Shown here piece by piece: positions 26,162-37,138 of a stretch of 64,000 nt of DNA. Positions within the stretch are counted from its first letter, which is position 1. Each line of letters starts with the position of its first letter. The position numbers were made by a program, and so were the translations under genes. The stretch is from NCBI RefSeq assembly GCF_000332195.1, contig NZ_KB235919.1, positions 335,038 to 399,037 on the forward strand, read 5' to 3'. The notes beneath the pieces are model-generated. The model made no database searches, was not told where the DNA came from, and saw only the letters and a list, made by a program, of their open reading frames with translations. The stretch is from Pleurocapsa sp. PCC 7319. Lineage in GTDB: Bacteria > Cyanobacteriota > Cyanobacteriia > Cyanobacteriales > Xenococcaceae.

Positions 26162-27640
26162 TTAAGGTAAGTCTGTGGCTCCCATTAAATAGCGATCGCA
26201 TTCACGAGCCACACCACGACCTTCGTTAAATGCCCAAACTACGAGGCTTTGTCCCCGACGACAATCCCCTGCTGCGAATATACCAGGAATATTAGTAGTA
26301 TACTTTTCATGCTCTGCTTTGATATTGTTACGGGCATCTTTTTCTAGACCGAAAGCATCAAGCAGGGGTTGTTCAGGACTAACAAATCCCATTGCCAAGA
26401 GAACTAGTTGAGCCGGTATAACTTTTTCTGTCCCGGGGATAGGTTGGGGTATAAAGCGACCATTAGCATCTCTTTCCCATTGAATTTTAGCGGTATGGAC
26501 GGCTTTAATATGTCCTTGTTCGTCTCCCTCAAACTTGGTTGTAGTAGTTAGATAGCCACGAGGATCGTCACCAAATTTGGCAGCAGCTTCTTCCTGTCCA
26601 TAATCAAGACGATAAACTTTAGGCCACTCTGGCCAGGGGTTATTAGGAGCGCGTTCGAGGGGGGGTTGGGGCATAATTTCTAGTTGTTCTAGGCTTCGGC
26701 AACCGTGACGCACCGATGTACCTACGCAGTCGGTTCCCGTGTCCCCACCACCAATAATGACCACATCTTTATTTCGTGCAGATATAGGGGTATCCTTGCC
26801 GTCTAGCAGTGCTTGAGTATTGGCAGTCAGAAACTCCATCGCAAAGTGAATGCCTTTTAAAGAACGACCTTCAACGGGCAAATCTCTGGGTTTGGTCGAA
26901 CCAGTACAAAGTATCACTGAATCATATTCCGATCGCAATTGTTCGGCTGATATATCTTTGCCAATTTCGGTATTGCAGGTAAATGTTACTCCTTCTTGTT
27001 CTAAGAGTTTAATGCGACGCATGACAATTTCTTGCTTGTCCAATTTCATATTGGGAATACCATACATTAGCAATCCTCCTGGACGATCTGCTCGCTCAAA
27101 GACAGTTACCCAATGACCTGCTTTATTGAGTTGAGCCGCAGCAGAAAGACCCGCAGGTCCAGAACCTACTACAGCAACTTTTTTACCGGTGCGTTTTTGT
27201 GGTGGCTCGGGCTTGACCCAACCTGCTTCCCAACCTTTTTCAATTATTGAATATTCAATATTTTTAATTGTTACTGGAGGATTATGAATTCCCAAAACGC
27301 AAGAACCTTCACAGGGTGCGGGACATACGCGACCAGTAAATTCAGGAAAATTATTAGTTTTGTGTAAGCGTTCTAAAGCCTCTTGCCATAGTCCGCGATA
27401 AATGAGGTCGTTCCATTCGGGAATAAGGTTGTTAATTGGGCAACCACTAGCCATTCTATTAATGGTGATACCCGTATGGCAAAAGGGCGTGCCACAGTCC
27501 ATACACCTAGCAGCTTGGGTTTTGAGATTGTCCTCTGGCATAGGCAGATGGAATTCGTCCCAGTTGCGAATGCGATCGCCTGGTGATAATTCAGAAGGTT
27601 CTTCGCGGAGATATTCAATAAAGCCTGTTGGTTTTCCCAT
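26162..27640 (-). CDS. gltD: Glutamate synthase small subunit (NAD(P)H-dependent)
   Basis: This 492-residue subunit passes electrons from NAD(P)H via FAD and two [4Fe-4S] clusters to GltB. The N-terminal Cys clusters are visible ([13 protein letters not shown]...[20 protein letters not shown]). The FAD-binding motif is [17 protein letters not shown] and the NAD(P)H motif [13 protein letters not shown]. It lies 85 bp downstream of gltB on the same strand, in one operon. Length and motifs are standard. No oddity is visible apart from a palindromic repeat in the gltB-gltD gap and the transposon remnant after the stop. Confidence 0.96.
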   Translation of the reverse strand: MGKPTGFIEYLREEPSELSPGDRIRNWDEFHLPMPEDNLKTQAARCMDCGTPFCHTGITINRMASGCPINNLIPEWNDLIYRGLWQEALERLHKTNNFPEFTGRVCPAPCEGSCVLGIHNPPVTIKNIEYSIIEKGWEAGWVKPEPPQKRTGKKVAVVGSGPAGLSAAAQLNKAGHWVTVFERADRPGGLLMYGIPNMKLDKQEIVMRRIKLLEQEGVTFTCNTEIGKDISAEQLRSEYDSVILCTGSTKPRDLPVEGRSLKGIHFAMEFLTANTQALLDGKDTPISARNKDVVIIGGGDTGTDCVGTSVRHGCRSLEQLEIMPQPPLERAPNNPWPEWPKVYRLDYGQEEAAAKFGDDPRGYLTTTTKFEGDEQGHIKAVHTAKIQWERDANGRFIPQPIPGTEKVIPAQLVLLAMGFVSPEQPLLDAFGLEKDARNNIKAEHEKYTTNIPGIFAAGDCRRGQSLVVWAFNEGRGVARECDRYLMGATDLP

Positions 27641-27688
27641 TGTTGTGTCGTCTATTATGTTGGTTCAGATCAAGAAATTATTTGGTAA

Positions 27689-27708
27689 GGGCGATTCGCG
27701 ATTCGCCC
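27689..27708. repeat. Imperfect palindrome in the gltB-gltD gap
   Basis: GGGCGATTCG and CGATTCGCCC form an imperfect inverted repeat, related to the perfect palindrome GGGCGAAC/GTTCGCCC at 13041-13060. It is probably a dispersed repeat copy. In an operon gap it could tune GltD expression. Confidence 0.5.
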
Positions 27709-27725
27709 CAGCGGTTAACAAAAAA

Positions 27726-30700
27726 TTAGCTTCCACTTATGCGGGCAGCATCACGAGCATTGGCTTCAAAGGCAGCAGTTAGGGCATCGTCCCCACTTAA
27801 ACCTTCAGCGATCGCTTTTTGAATAGCTTGTAATACTCGCTTGTAGTCTCTGGGCATCACTTTGACAAATTTTGTTGCTGTCTCTTGCCAGTTGGCTAGC
27901 ACTTTTGCTGCTTTTTGACTGTTGGTATAGTCGAGGTGTTTTTGAATCATCTGGTAAACAGTTTCGCGATCTTCTTCATCTAGAGGTTCAATATCTGCCA
28001 TTTGCGTGTTACAACGAGTTGCAAAGTCTCCTTGCTCATCAAGAATGTATGCGACTCCACCACTCATGCCTGCGGCAAAATTTCGTCCCGTTGAGCCGAG
28101 AATTACAACTTTGCCACCAGTCATGTATTCGCAACCATGGTCGCCGACTGCTTCAACTACAGCATGAACCCCAGAGTTACGAACGCAGAATCGCTCTCCT
28201 GCCATACCGTATATATAGGCTTCTCCCCCAGTTGCTCCATAAAATGCCACATTACCAATGATAATATTTTCCTCTGGTACAAAGGTGGAACTTTCTGGAG
28301 GATAAACAATTATTTTGCCTCCACTTAAACCTTTACCCAAATAATCGTTGGCATCACCTTCTAATTCTAAAGTTACGCCTTGGGGTACAAAGGCCCCGAA
28401 ACTTTGACCAGCGCTCCCCTGAAAATGTAGATGTACCGTATCTTCTGGCAGACCTTGCCAGTGACGTTTGGTGATTTCATTGCCCAAAATTGTCCCTACT
28501 ACTCGATTAGTATTCCTAATTGGCAGAGTAGCTTTAACTTTTTCTCCTTTTTCAATCGCTGGCCGACAGAGATCTAATAAGACACTTAAATCTAAAGATT
28601 TATCCAACCCGTGATCCTGGGGAATTTGGCAATAGCGACCTACCTCGGGGTCTACCTCTGGCTGATAAAGAATTTTTGAGAGATCAAGCCCTTTAGCTTT
28701 CCAATGATCGACAGCCTTCTTAGCTTCAAGGACATCGGTACGCCCGACCATTTCATTGAGGGTACGGAAGCCCAAACTTGCCATAATTTCACGAACTTCT
28801 TGGGCGATAAACCGCATAAAGTTGACGGTGTAATCTGGATCGCCAATGAAATTTTTACGTAGTTGTGGATCTTGAGTAGCTACTCCTGCGGGACAGGTAT
28901 TCATGTGACAGACGCGCATCATGATACAGCCCAGGGTAACTAAAGGAGCAGTGGAAAAACCGAATTCTTCAGCACCAAGCAGAGTAGCGATCGCCACGTC
29001 TCGACCAGTTTTCATCTGACCGTCAGTTTCTACTGCAATACGACTGCGAAGATTATTTAAGACTAAGGTTTGGTGGGTTTCGGCTAAACCAAGCTCCCAG
29101 GGAAGTCCAGCATGTTTTATTGAGGTTTGAGGAGAGGCTCCAGTCCCACCATCAAAACCAGAGATTAACACGACATCGGCATGAGCTTTTGCCACCCCAG
29201 CAGCAATCGTACCTACCCCAACTTCCGAGACTAATTTAACGCTAATTCGAGCTTCTCGGTTGGCATTTTTCAAGTCATGAATTAACTCAGCTAAATCTTC
29301 GATCGAGTAAATATCGTGATGGGGTGGGGGGGAAATTAAACCTACTCCCGGGGTAGAATGGCGAACTTTGGCAATCCAAGGATAGACTTTTTTCCCTGGT
29401 AATTGTCCCCCTTCTCCTGGTTTTGCTCCCTGCGCCATTTTGATCTGAAGTTCTTTGGCTTGGGATAAATATAAACTGGTGACACCAAAACGACCTGATG
29501 CTACTTGTTTAATAGCACTATTTTTGGAGTCGCCTTGTTCGTTGCTCCAGGTATAACGTTCGGGATCTTCTCCCCCTTCTCCCGTATTGGATTTACCGCC
29601 AATTCGATTCATGGCGATCGCCAGAGACTCATGAGCTTCTTTAGAAATTGAGCCGTAACTCATTGCCCCGGTCTTGAACCGCTTCATAATTTCTTCGACT
29701 GGTTCTACCTCTTCCAAGGGAATTGGCTCGCGCTCTTTATATTCTAAAAGTCCCCTAAGGGTAAATCGTTGCTGATTCTGCTCGTTGATTAGCTGGGAAT
29801 ATTGTTTATAAAGTTCATAATCTCCAGTTCTGACTGCTTGTTGCAGAGTATGAATAGTTTGAGGACTAAACAAATGAGCCTCGCCGTCTTTACGCCATTG
29901 ATATTCACCTCCAACATCAAGGGTATGCACATTGACATCACGGTCAGGAAAAGCACGACTGTGTCGCAAGATAGTTTCCTTAGCGATCGCTTCAAGATCT
30001 GCTCCTTCGATTCTGGATGCTGTCCAGGTAAAGTAACGGTCTATCACAGAATGGTTCAGTCCAATCGCTTCAAAAATTTGCGCTCCCCGATAACTTTGTA
30101 AAGTAGAAATCCCGATCTTAGAAGCGATCTTAATGGTACCTTTAGTTACCGCTTTAATATAGTTCTTGCAAGCAGTTTGATAATCAACATCGACCAGTAT
30201 TCCCTGGTGAATCATATCTTCAAGAGTGGCAAAAGCGAGATAAGGATTGATTGCTCCACAACCATAGCCAAGGAGAACAGCGTAATGATGTACTTCTCTA
30301 GGTTCCCCTGATTCTAAGACGATCCCTACTCTGGTGCGAGTGCCATGACGAATTAAATGATGATGTAAACCTGATACCGCCAATAAAGCCGGAATTGCCG
30401 CACGCTCTTGACTGAGACCGCGATCGCTTAAGATGATAATGCTAATGCCATTAGCGATCGCTTGATCCGCCTGGGTACAAATTTGCTTAATTTTTGCTTC
30501 CAAGCCCTGCACATCCTCTTGAGGGTTGAATAAAATCGGCAGGGTAATAGACCTAAAATCTCCATCAAGGTGTTTGAGCTTTGCCAGTTCCGCATTAGTA
30601 ATGATTGGAGTTTTTAACTTAATCAGATGGCAACTTTCTGGTTGAGGATCTAGTAAGTTTCGTTCAGCACCGATGGTAGTTACTGGAGAAGTAACAATCT

Positions 30701-32324
30701 CTTCCCTAATAGAATCAATTGGAGGATTAGTTACTTGGGCAAACAATTGTTGGAAATAATCATAAAGTAGCTTGGGACGCTCTGACAGCACTGCCAAAGG
30801 CGTATCTGTACCCATGGAACCAATTGCCTCAACTCCATTAAGCGCCATCGGTTTAAGTAACATCCGCAGCTCTTCAAAGGTATAACCAAAGGTCATCTGT
30901 CTTTGGAGAATTGTACTAGAATCAGCTAAGGAATCAGGTGATGAACCGTTAGATAAATTCGCTTCAGGTAAGGATGCTAAATCTACTAAATTATCTTTTA
31001 ACCATTGACGATACGGCTTTTCAGTAATAATTGACTGTTTGATTTCCTCATCAGCAACAATTCGCCCCTCTTCCATGTTGACCAGGAACATCCGACCTGG
31101 CTCCAAACGTCCCTTAATGGCTACCTGTTCTGGGGGAATGGGCAGTACCCCTGCTTCTGATGCCATAATTACTAGGTCATCTTTAGTTACGTAATAACGA
31201 GAGGGACGTAACCCATTGCGATCTAGAACGGCTCCGACCATAGTGCCATCAGTAAAAGCGATCGAAGCAGGACCATCCCAAGGTTCCATCAAACAAGAAT
31301 GATACTCATAAAAAGCTTTCTTCTCGTCACTCATCGACTCGTGAGCTGACCAAGGTTCGGGAATCATCATCATTACCGCGTGAGGTAGTGATCGCCCGGC
31401 TAAGACCAATAATTCTAAGGTGTTATCGAAAATACTTGAATCACTACCATCTATATTGATCAAATTTTGCACCTTTTTCATGTCATCGCCAAATAGCTCC
31501 GACTCTAATAAAGATTGCCGAGCGTGCATCCAGTTAATATTGCCTCTTAGAGTATTAATTTCACCATTATGGGCAATATAGCGATAAGGATGAGATCTTT
31601 CCCAACTAGGGAAGGTATTGGTACTAAAACGAGAATGTACCAGAGCGAGGGCACTTTCAAGATCGGGATCGTGCAGTTCAGGATAATATTCCCCTACCTG
31701 CATTGGCATCAACATTCCTTTGTAGACAATCGTACGACAAGAAACACTGGATTCGTACCAAAATGAATCTCCTAGCTCTCTGCGAATTTCTTTGTGAGTT
31801 TTCTTACGAATTACAAAGAGTTTCCGTTCAAAGGCAGCTTCATCTAAGTTGGTCGCCCGTTGGATAAACACTTGCTGCATGAAAGGTTCGCTCGATTTAG
31901 CAGTGTTACCCAAAGATGAATTATCTGTTGGTACATCACGCCAGCCCAAAACCTTTTGTCCTTCTTCAGCGACAATCTTGGCAAATATTTTTCTTCCTTG
32001 TTCTCGAAGCGCGGGTTCCGGGGAAGAATAAATCATGCCAACGCCATATTGCCCTAATTCTGGCAAAGTAATATTTTCCTGGGCTGCCACCTTCTTCAAG
32101 AATTTATGAGGAAGCTGCATCAAAATTCCTGCCCCATCACCTGTATTTGTCTCAGCACCACAAGCACCCCTATGTTCGAGGTTGACAAGAATTGTTAATG
32201 CCTGCTCCACAAGTTCGTGAGATTTCTTGCCATTCATGTGGACAATAAAACCAACGCCGCAGGCATCGTGTTCGAAGCGAGGATCGTAAAGACCCTGTTG
32301 TAGTGGCAGTTGATTATTGTTCAT
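27726..32324 (-). CDS. gltB: Glutamate synthase large subunit
   Basis: This subunit transfers the amide of glutamine to 2-oxoglutarate, making two glutamates. At 1532 residues it is full length. The N-terminal glutamine amidotransferase nucleophile is Cys22 ([12 protein letters not shown]), probably exposed by propeptide removal. The FMN/TIM-barrel synthase domain includes [16 protein letters not shown] and [10 protein letters not shown]. The [3Fe-4S] ligands lie in [18 protein letters not shown]. The C-terminal beta-helix carries GGxxxGxAY-type repeats ([20 protein letters not shown]). Pairing with gltD shows the pyridine-nucleotide type. No frameshift is seen. Confidence 0.96.
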   Translation of the reverse strand: MNNNQLPLQQGLYDPRFEHDACGVGFIVHMNGKKSHELVEQALTILVNLEHRGACGAETNTGDGAGILMQLPHKFLKKVAAQENITLPELGQYGVGMIYSSPEPALREQGRKIFAKIVAEEGQKVLGWRDVPTDNSSLGNTAKSSEPFMQQVFIQRATNLDEAAFERKLFVIRKKTHKEIRRELGDSFWYESSVSCRTIVYKGMLMPMQVGEYYPELHDPDLESALALVHSRFSTNTFPSWERSHPYRYIAHNGEINTLRGNINWMHARQSLLESELFGDDMKKVQNLINIDGSDSSIFDNTLELLVLAGRSLPHAVMMMIPEPWSAHESMSDEKKAFYEYHSCLMEPWDGPASIAFTDGTMVGAVLDRNGLRPSRYYVTKDDLVIMASEAGVLPIPPEQVAIKGRLEPGRMFLVNMEEGRIVADEEIKQSIITEKPYRQWLKDNLVDLASLPEANLSNGSSPDSLADSSTILQRQMTFGYTFEELRMLLKPMALNGVEAIGSMGTDTPLAVLSERPKLLYDYFQQLFAQVTNPPIDSIREEIVTSPVTTIGAERNLLDPQPESCHLIKLKTPIITNAELAKLKHLDGDFRSITLPILFNPQEDVQGLEAKIKQICTQADQAIANGISIIILSDRGLSQERAAIPALLAVSGLHHHLIRHGTRTRVGIVLESGEPREVHHYAVLLGYGCGAINPYLAFATLEDMIHQGILVDVDYQTACKNYIKAVTKGTIKIASKIGISTLQSYRGAQIFEAIGLNHSVIDRYFTWTASRIEGADLEAIAKETILRHSRAFPDRDVNVHTLDVGGEYQWRKDGEAHLFSPQTIHTLQQAVRTGDYELYKQYSQLINEQNQQRFTLRGLLEYKEREPIPLEEVEPVEEIMKRFKTGAMSYGSISKEAHESLAIAMNRIGGKSNTGEGGEDPERYTWSNEQGDSKNSAIKQVASGRFGVTSLYLSQAKELQIKMAQGAKPGEGGQLPGKKVYPWIAKVRHSTPGVGLISPPPHHDIYSIEDLAELIHDLKNANREARISVKLVSEVGVGTIAAGVAKAHADVVLISGFDGGTGASPQTSIKHAGLPWELGLAETHQTLVLNNLRSRIAVETDGQMKTGRDVAIATLLGAEEFGFSTAPLVTLGCIMMRVCHMNTCPAGVATQDPQLRKNFIGDPDYTVNFMRFIAQEVREIMASLGFRTLNEMVGRTDVLEAKKAVDHWKAKGLDLSKILYQPEVDPEVGRYCQIPQDHGLDKSLDLSVLLDLCRPAIEKGEKVKATLPIRNTNRVVGTILGNEITKRHWQGLPEDTVHLHFQGSAGQSFGAFVPQGVTLELEGDANDYLGKGLSGGKIIVYPPESSTFVPEENIIIGNVAFYGATGGEAYIYGMAGERFCVRNSGVHAVVEAVGDHGCEYMTGGKVVILGSTGRNFAAGMSGGVAYILDEQGDFATRCNTQMADIEPLDEEDRETVYQMIQKHLDYTNSQKAAKVLANWQETATKFVKVMPRDYKRVLQAIQKAIAEGLSGDDALTAAFEANARDAARISGS

Positions 32325-32720
32325 TGTGATAAACTCAATAACGTTGACAAAGACAAATAAAATAAGGTTTTACTTGAGCCATTAATATAGCCTAAGTCAA
32401 TTGGCTTAAACTATTTAATGGTTATTTAATTTTACCGGGAAAGGCTAACGTGTCATATTTCTTTAGCAAATGATCACAATCAGATTATATTGATTAGCGT
32501 TTGGTTTTGATAGAGCTATTTACCAAGCTTTAAGCAGTAATAATTGTTTTTTTGCTCATTTTTGCTTATTTAACCCGAATTTGTCTATCTTCAGATAGAT
32601 GTAGATTAAGTTGATAAGTTTTTTATTTCTTACTTAGGAATGATTCTTGCTCAAGACAACCTTGATATTTTGGATAAGTAAGTATCTTAGTCAAATAAAA
32701 AAATTCGAGGTCAATTTGCG
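32325..32720. promoter_or_regulatory. Divergent promoter region of gltB and the coiled-coil stress gene
   Basis: This 396-bp gap separates the divergent genes at 32324 (minus) and 32721 (plus), so both promoters lie here. I looked for an NtcA box (GTA-N8-TAC), expected for nitrogen control of gltB, and saw none. No ORF is present. Confidence 0.5.
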
Positions 32721-33020
32721 ATGACAAATCAAGCTGATACCAAACAAGCGTATCAAGAAAAAGTTAAAGCGCAGCTTGATAAATTAAATGCTCAGATAGA
32801 TGAACTCAAAGCCAAGAGCGAGCAAGTAAAAGCTGATGCAAAAATAGAGTATCAGGACAAATTGGCAGAACTTTATACTAAAAGAGATGCTGCCCAATCT
32901 AAATTTCAAGAATTACAGCAAAGTACTGAAGAAGCTTGGACAGAAATGCAAAAAGGTTTTGAAAAAGCTTGGACAGAGCTTAATAGTGCTTGGGAAAGTG
33001 CTTTAACTAAGTTTCAATAG
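32721..33020 (+). CDS. Coiled-coil stress-response protein (Sll1863-like)
   Basis: This 99-residue protein is almost entirely charged helix: heptads of Lys/Glu/Ala/Leu (KVKAQLDKLNAQIDELKAK), then repeats of W-T-E (EEAWTEMQKGFEKAWTEL, SAWESAL). It matches the cyanobacterial Sll1863 family, whose members are associated with stress. No membrane segment or signal peptide is present. It is followed by a Pmp3-type membrane peptide and an MscS-type channel on the same strand, a set that fits osmotic or envelope stress. Confidence 0.75.
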   Translation: MTNQADTKQAYQEKVKAQLDKLNAQIDELKAKSEQVKADAKIEYQDKLAELYTKRDAAQSKFQELQQSTEEAWTEMQKGFEKAWTELNSAWESALTKFQ

Positions 33021-33079
33021 CAAGTTTTAATAGCAAAACTTGTACGTTAAGTAAAATTACCAGAAAACTAACTAGAAAA

Positions 33080-33238
33080 ATGGACATTGTCAGAATTATT
33101 TGTGCTATATTCTTGCCTCCCCTAGGTGTATTTTTACAGACAGGGTTTAGCGCCCAATTAGCAATTAATATCTTACTTACCTTATTAGGATATATTCCTG
33201 GTATAGTTCACGCAATATGGATAATTGCTAAAGAGTAA
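33080..33238 (+). CDS. YqaE/Pmp3-family membrane peptide
   Basis: A 52-residue peptide, MDIVRIICAIFLPPLGVFLQ followed by a second hydrophobic helix, INILLTLLGYIPGIVHAIWI. Two membrane helices with the conserved FLPPLGVFL and LGYIPG(I/V)xHA motifs define the Pmp3/UPF0057 family. These proteins are linked to salt and cold stress and membrane potential in plants, yeast and bacteria. It lies 59 bp after the coiled-coil gene and 84 bp before the MscS-type gene. Confidence 0.9.
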   Translation: MDIVRIICAIFLPPLGVFLQTGFSAQLAINILLTLLGYIPGIVHAIWIIAKE

Positions 33239-33322
33239 AACTTAGGATAACTGACATTTTATCCTGTCACTTATTATCCCTTGACATTTAAATAATCAAA
33301 GATAAAATTCGCTTTTAACTGA

Positions 33323-34258
33323 ATGAGCCAAACTATAGATACTGTTGTCAACAGCTTACAAGATTTACTGGGTAATGCAATCAAAGTTTTGCCAGATCTA
33401 ATTGCCGCTTTGGTTATTATTATGCTGACTCGCTATGCGGCTCAGTTTACTAGAAGAATTGCCGACAAAATAGGCAAACAAACTTTAGGTAGTAAATCAT
33501 TGCGGTTATTACTATGTAAAACTGCTTATATTACCACGTGGATAGTAGGAGTTGTATTGGCTTGTGTGGTGGCTTTTCCCGGGTTACGTTTAGGAGATAT
33601 TATTGCCACTTTGGGACTAGGTTCTGTCGCTGTTGGTTTCGCTTTTCAAGATATTTTCAAAAACTTCTTATCGGGAATTCTAATTTTAATTCAGCAACCA
33701 TTTCAAATTGACGATCAAATAGTTGTTGGTGATTATGAAGGTACGGTAGATAAGATCGATATTCGTGCTACTAAACTTCGTACTTATGATGGTGAAAGAA
33801 TTTTAATACCTAATTCAGAAGTATTTACCAGTGCTGTTAGAGTAAGAACGGCTTTCGATCAACGTCGTACCGATTTAGCAGTTGGTGTAGACTACAATGC
33901 TTCTTTACCCGAAGCTAAACATATTTTACAAAAAACTATTGAAGGTGTTGAAGGAGTTTTAGAAAACAAAGCTCCAGAGATAGACTTAGTTGGGTTTGGT
34001 GACAGTTCAATCGATTTTATTGTTCGTTATTGGACTCATCCCAGACAACCACAGGTGAGACAGGTACAATCTAGGGCCATTATGGCAATAAAAGAAGCAT
34101 TAGATGCAGCTAATATTGGGATTCCTTATCCTATTCGCACGCTTTATTTTTATAACCAAGATAAGTACAACGATTTTATGCCTGATAATACTAATAAAAA
34201 TGCAAGTAGTAAAAGCAGCGATCGCTCCTATACAAGTTCTACCAAGTCTAGTAGTTAG
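33323..34258 (+). CDS. MscS-family mechanosensitive ion channel
   Basis: This 311-residue protein has three N-terminal membrane helices (about 22-40, 65-90, 92-110). The third is the glycine/alanine-rich pore helix (ATLGLGSVAVGFAFQDIFKN). The MscS beta domain follows: PFQIDDQIVVGDYEGTVDKI and DGERILIPNSEVFTSAV. The C-terminus is a short Ser/Lys-rich tail. Length and motifs fit small MscS/YnaI-like channels that release solutes on hypo-osmotic shock. The context of stress peptides upstream agrees. Confidence 0.92.
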   Translation: MSQTIDTVVNSLQDLLGNAIKVLPDLIAALVIIMLTRYAAQFTRRIADKIGKQTLGSKSLRLLLCKTAYITTWIVGVVLACVVAFPGLRLGDIIATLGLGSVAVGFAFQDIFKNFLSGILILIQQPFQIDDQIVVGDYEGTVDKIDIRATKLRTYDGERILIPNSEVFTSAVRVRTAFDQRRTDLAVGVDYNASLPEAKHILQKTIEGVEGVLENKAPEIDLVGFGDSSIDFIVRYWTHPRQPQVRQVQSRAIMAIKEALDAANIGIPYPIRTLYFYNQDKYNDFMPDNTNKNASSKSSDRSYTSSTKSSS

Positions 34259-34617
34259 CTAGAAGGGTTTTGACTGATGAAAATAGAGATTTGAGAGAAT
34301 CAATCAGAAATTTGGGTTATATAGCAATATTTTTATATAACATAGAAAACATTAATGAAGATATAAAATTGAGGGCGTGATGTTGGAGGTTGTCGGTTGC
34401 CTCCGACATTTTAGTTGTTCGTATAAATGCAATATATAATACTAAATCCGATTCCTAAAGTACTTTTTTATTAATAAGGATTTGATATAAATATTGAATT
34501 TTCTTGACAATTAAAACTTCGACTCAATCTCTTGATAGATGTTTTTAAATTGTTTTGCTGAATATACTTTCATCCATAACCTAAATATTTTTAACTATTT
34601 TTCAAGGAAGTTTTAAT
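34259..34617. other. Intergenic region with a short hairpin after the channel gene
   Basis: A small stem TGTCGG-TTGCCT-CCGACA at 34391-34408 is followed by TTTTAG and may be a terminator for the channel operon. The rest is AT-rich with no ORF. AAGGAAG lies 8 bases before the ATG at 34618. Confidence 0.45.
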
Positions 34618-36267
34618 ATGGCTAATTTGATAGAATTTAAATTATTCGCTCCGTATAATCAAGAAGCCGCAGTTATTGGTTCTTTTTCTGATTGGCAGCC
34701 TGTAGTTATGGAAAAGGGTGATGATGGTCATTTTAGAACTAAAATTGAGCTAGAAGATGGAGAATACGAGTATAAGTTTCGCGTTCGTTCTTTAAGTTGG
34801 TTTTTGGAAAAAAATGAATGGGTCGAGGTAGTAGATCCCTATGCGGTAAATATTGCACCAGAAAGTCAAAACGGTACTATTACGATTAAAGATGGTGTAA
34901 AGATTGTTGATACTTATGTCTGGCAACATGACGACGTTCCCTTACCTGCAGACCATGAACTAGTTATTTACGAACTGCATATTGGCGACTTTTCGGGTGC
35001 TGAAGATGATTCTAAAAAACGGGGTAAATACCAGCACGTAATTGAGAAGTTAGACTATTTATTGGACTTAGGAATCAACGCAATTGAATTGATGCCAGTT
35101 AAAGAAAATGCTGGTACTTATAGTTGGGGTTATAGTCCACAACATTTCTTTGCTGCTGAGTCTAACTACGGTACTACCTATGAATTGAAACATCTAATTG
35201 ATGAATGTCATGGTAAAGGTATTCGTGTATTAATGGACGGAATTTATAACCATTCCAATACTGAATGTCCTTTAACACAAATCGATCACGATTATTGGTT
35301 TCACCATTCTCCTACCGATCCAGATAATAGCTGGGGTCCCGAATTTAACTACGAAAAATATGATGAAAATTTAGATGTTAAACCTGCTTGGAAATATGTT
35401 GGAGACACCGTAGATTTTTGGACTAAAGAGTATCATATCGATGGTATTCGCTATGATGCAGCCAGACAAATTGATAACTATGACTTTATGCACTGGGTTG
35501 TTGATAAAGCTAAAGAAAATGCAGGGATGAAGCCTTTTATCAACATTGCTGAGCATATTCCTGAAGATCCAGCAATTACCAACTTAGAAGGTCCAATGGA
35601 TGGCTGCTGGCACTACAGCTTTTACCATACTGTCATCGAACACATTTGTGGCGATCGCTATGAACCAGAAGAACTTAAAAACGTCATTGACTGCAAACGT
35701 CAAGGCTATATGGGTACAACTAATGTAGTCAACTACATTACCAATCACGATCATGAGAGAGTAATGGTAGAGTTGGGCAACCGCAATATTGTCGATGAAG
35801 CAGCTTTTAAACGAGCAAAACTAGCTGTGGTTTTATTGATGACCGCGGTCGGTATTCCCATGGTATGGATGGGCGAAGAGTTTGGCGACTATCAACCTCT
35901 AGATCAAGAAGCCAGCAAAATTGATTGGACTTTATTAGCAGGAGAAAATAACAAACATCTATTTGCGCATTACAAAGGTTTAATTAACTTACGCAAAGAA
36001 AATCACGCTCTGTATACAGAAAACATCGAATTCTTCCATGAAGATCCAGAATCCAAAGTAATTGCTTATACTCGCTGGAATGACGAAGGTTCTCGTGTAG
36101 TAGTTGTGGCTAACTTTTCTGACCAATATTTAGCTGGTTACGCTGTTCCTAATTTTCCTGCCGATGGTACTTGGCATGAATGGACTGGTAACTATGATGT
36201 TGAAGCAGGAGAAAGTCAAATTTTAATTGATTTACCTGAATATGAAGCGCAGGTATTTGTTAAATAA
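34618..36267 (+). CDS. GH13 alpha-amylase-family glycoside hydrolase with CBM48-like N-terminus
   Basis: This 549-residue enzyme has an N-terminal starch-binding/early-set domain (residues 1-95: FAPYNQEAAVIGSFSDWQPV, GEYEYKFRV), then the GH13 TIM barrel. Catalytic residues are Asp280 (GIRYDAARQ), Glu312 (NIAEHIPED) and Asp378 (ITNHDHERV), with the usual MDGIYNHS region before them. It acts on alpha-glucans, probably cytoplasmic since no signal peptide is seen. Domain order resembles branching/debranching enzymes and TreZ. The exact specificity (alpha-amylase, branching or maltooligosyltrehalose hydrolase) cannot be decided here. Confidence 0.88.
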   Translation: MANLIEFKLFAPYNQEAAVIGSFSDWQPVVMEKGDDGHFRTKIELEDGEYEYKFRVRSLSWFLEKNEWVEVVDPYAVNIAPESQNGTITIKDGVKIVDTYVWQHDDVPLPADHELVIYELHIGDFSGAEDDSKKRGKYQHVIEKLDYLLDLGINAIELMPVKENAGTYSWGYSPQHFFAAESNYGTTYELKHLIDECHGKGIRVLMDGIYNHSNTECPLTQIDHDYWFHHSPTDPDNSWGPEFNYEKYDENLDVKPAWKYVGDTVDFWTKEYHIDGIRYDAARQIDNYDFMHWVVDKAKENAGMKPFINIAEHIPEDPAITNLEGPMDGCWHYSFYHTVIEHICGDRYEPEELKNVIDCKRQGYMGTTNVVNYITNHDHERVMVELGNRNIVDEAAFKRAKLAVVLLMTAVGIPMVWMGEEFGDYQPLDQEASKIDWTLLAGENNKHLFAHYKGLINLRKENHALYTENIEFFHEDPESKVIAYTRWNDEGSRVVVVANFSDQYLAGYAVPNFPADGTWHEWTGNYDVEAGESQILIDLPEYEAQVFVK

Positions 36268-36359
36268 TAAATAAGGGAATAGGGCGAGCGATTAAGCCGT
36301 TTCCATTCCTTACCTATTTTCTCGAAAGTAATAACCTCTGATAAAAGGATAAATATGTG

Positions 36360-36479
36360 ACGTTCTCCTAACACTGAATCAAAGATTACAGTGTGGGCTT
36401 CCCTAGACTCGCGACTAGGTATTCCTGCGTTGCACTTACCTAGATATACGACAAGTCGCAAATCCCTGGCAGTACGCAC
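36360..36479 (-). mobile_element. Relic of a tnpB 3' end (IS200/IS605-type scar)
   Basis: On the minus strand, the region contains GAAGCCCACACTGTAAT and ATTCAGTGTTAGGAG, matching the DNA around the tnpB stop at 24620-24690 (GAAGCCCACACTGTAAT; ATTCAGTGTTGGGAG). A translated fragment (RLVVYLGKCNAGIPSRE) resembles TnpB C-terminal tails. The rest of tnpB is gone. The surviving part is the omega-RNA-like stem, placed between the glycosidase stop and its terminator. Confidence 0.6.
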
Positions 36480-36480
36480 T

Positions 36481-36520
36481 AAAAAAGGACGTTTGTTATA
36501 TTATTACAAAGTCCTTTTTT
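36481..36520. terminator. Bidirectional intrinsic terminator
   Basis: AAAAAAGGAC (36481-36490) and GTCCTTTTTT (36511-36520) form a stem with A-run and T-run on the two sides, so it can end transcription in both directions. It lies between the convergent glycosidase gene (+) and the gene at 36606 (-). The tnpB relic separates it from the glycosidase stop. Confidence 0.8.
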
Positions 36521-36559
36521 AACTAGTATTTAATAAAATGGGGTTTGGGGCGGAATTCT

Positions 36560-36580
36560 CCGACCTCGGCAACAGGTCGG
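36560..36580. repeat. Hairpin CCGACCT-N7-AGGTCGG
   Basis: A perfect 7-bp stem with loop CGGCAAC lies just past the terminator, flanked by GGGGCGGAATTCT and GGGATGGGTAG. Such GC-rich hairpins with a GCAAC loop occur at IS200/IS605 ends, so it may be another part of the relic at 36360. The hairpin ACCAAGGC/GCCTTGGT at 52295 is similar in style. Confidence 0.5.
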
Positions 36581-36605
36581 GGATGGGTAGCTCACACTGT
36601 TAACT

Positions 36606-37121
36606 TCAGCGTTTGCGTAACCATTTTGCTGCTACCACACCTAGGGCTGCACCGACCAAAGGATTACTAAGGAACTTAAGTAATGCTGGTTGATCTGCCA
36701 TTACCTCTTGGAAAATATCAGGATGGGAATGATAGGCAAAGCTAGCTAACTTACCAACATCATCTGCGTTCATGCGACGGGCATGATGAGTAGACAAGCC
36801 TAGCTGTCTTTCTAGGTCTTTTTCACTTAACCCTCTTTCTTTTAGGTGTTTAAAAAATTCTCTGGCTACATCATCTCGCTCATTAGGTTTGATCTGGGCG
36901 ATCGCATTTTTTAATTCAGGTTCCATCTGCTGCGGGGGAACATTATCATGATGAAAAGCTTGACGGAATAAACCATGTCTTTCTTCTCTACTACTACGTT
37001 GAGCAAAATCATCAAAATTATCGTAATTTTCAGTATTTACAGGCTCTCCGTCAAGAGATTCAACATTACCACCTGCAAGGTCATTCATTATTTGTCTTTT
37101 ATATCTGTCACTACTGGACAT
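36606..37121 (-). CDS. Hypothetical protein with C-terminal membrane-like segment
   Basis: This 171-residue protein starts MSSSDRYKRQIMNDLAGGN. It has an acidic/polar first half, a helical middle (IKPNERDDVAREFFKHLKER, GLSEKDLERQLGLSTHHARR) and a Gly/Ala/Val-rich C-terminus (LSNPLVGAALGVVAAKWLRKR) that could insert in a membrane. I know no function for it. It is followed on the same strand direction by CsbD and lipoprotein genes upstream, a small group of stress or envelope proteins. Confidence 0.7.
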   Translation of the reverse strand: MSSSDRYKRQIMNDLAGGNVESLDGEPVNTENYDNFDDFAQRSSREERHGLFRQAFHHDNVPPQQMEPELKNAIAQIKPNERDDVAREFFKHLKERGLSEKDLERQLGLSTHHARRMNADDVGKLASFAYHSHPDIFQEVMADQPALLKFLSNPLVGAALGVVAAKWLRKR

Positions 37122-37138
37122 ATTTTTTGCTCCTGAAA

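Noticed and set aside
26850-28328. Long plus-strand ORFs opposite gltD and gltB
   Set aside because: They are shadows of the conserved minus-strand genes, without domain matches of their own.
32325-32720. NtcA-type site upstream of gltB
   Set aside because: No GTA-N8-TAC was found by eye; regulation by NtcA cannot be claimed from this sequence.
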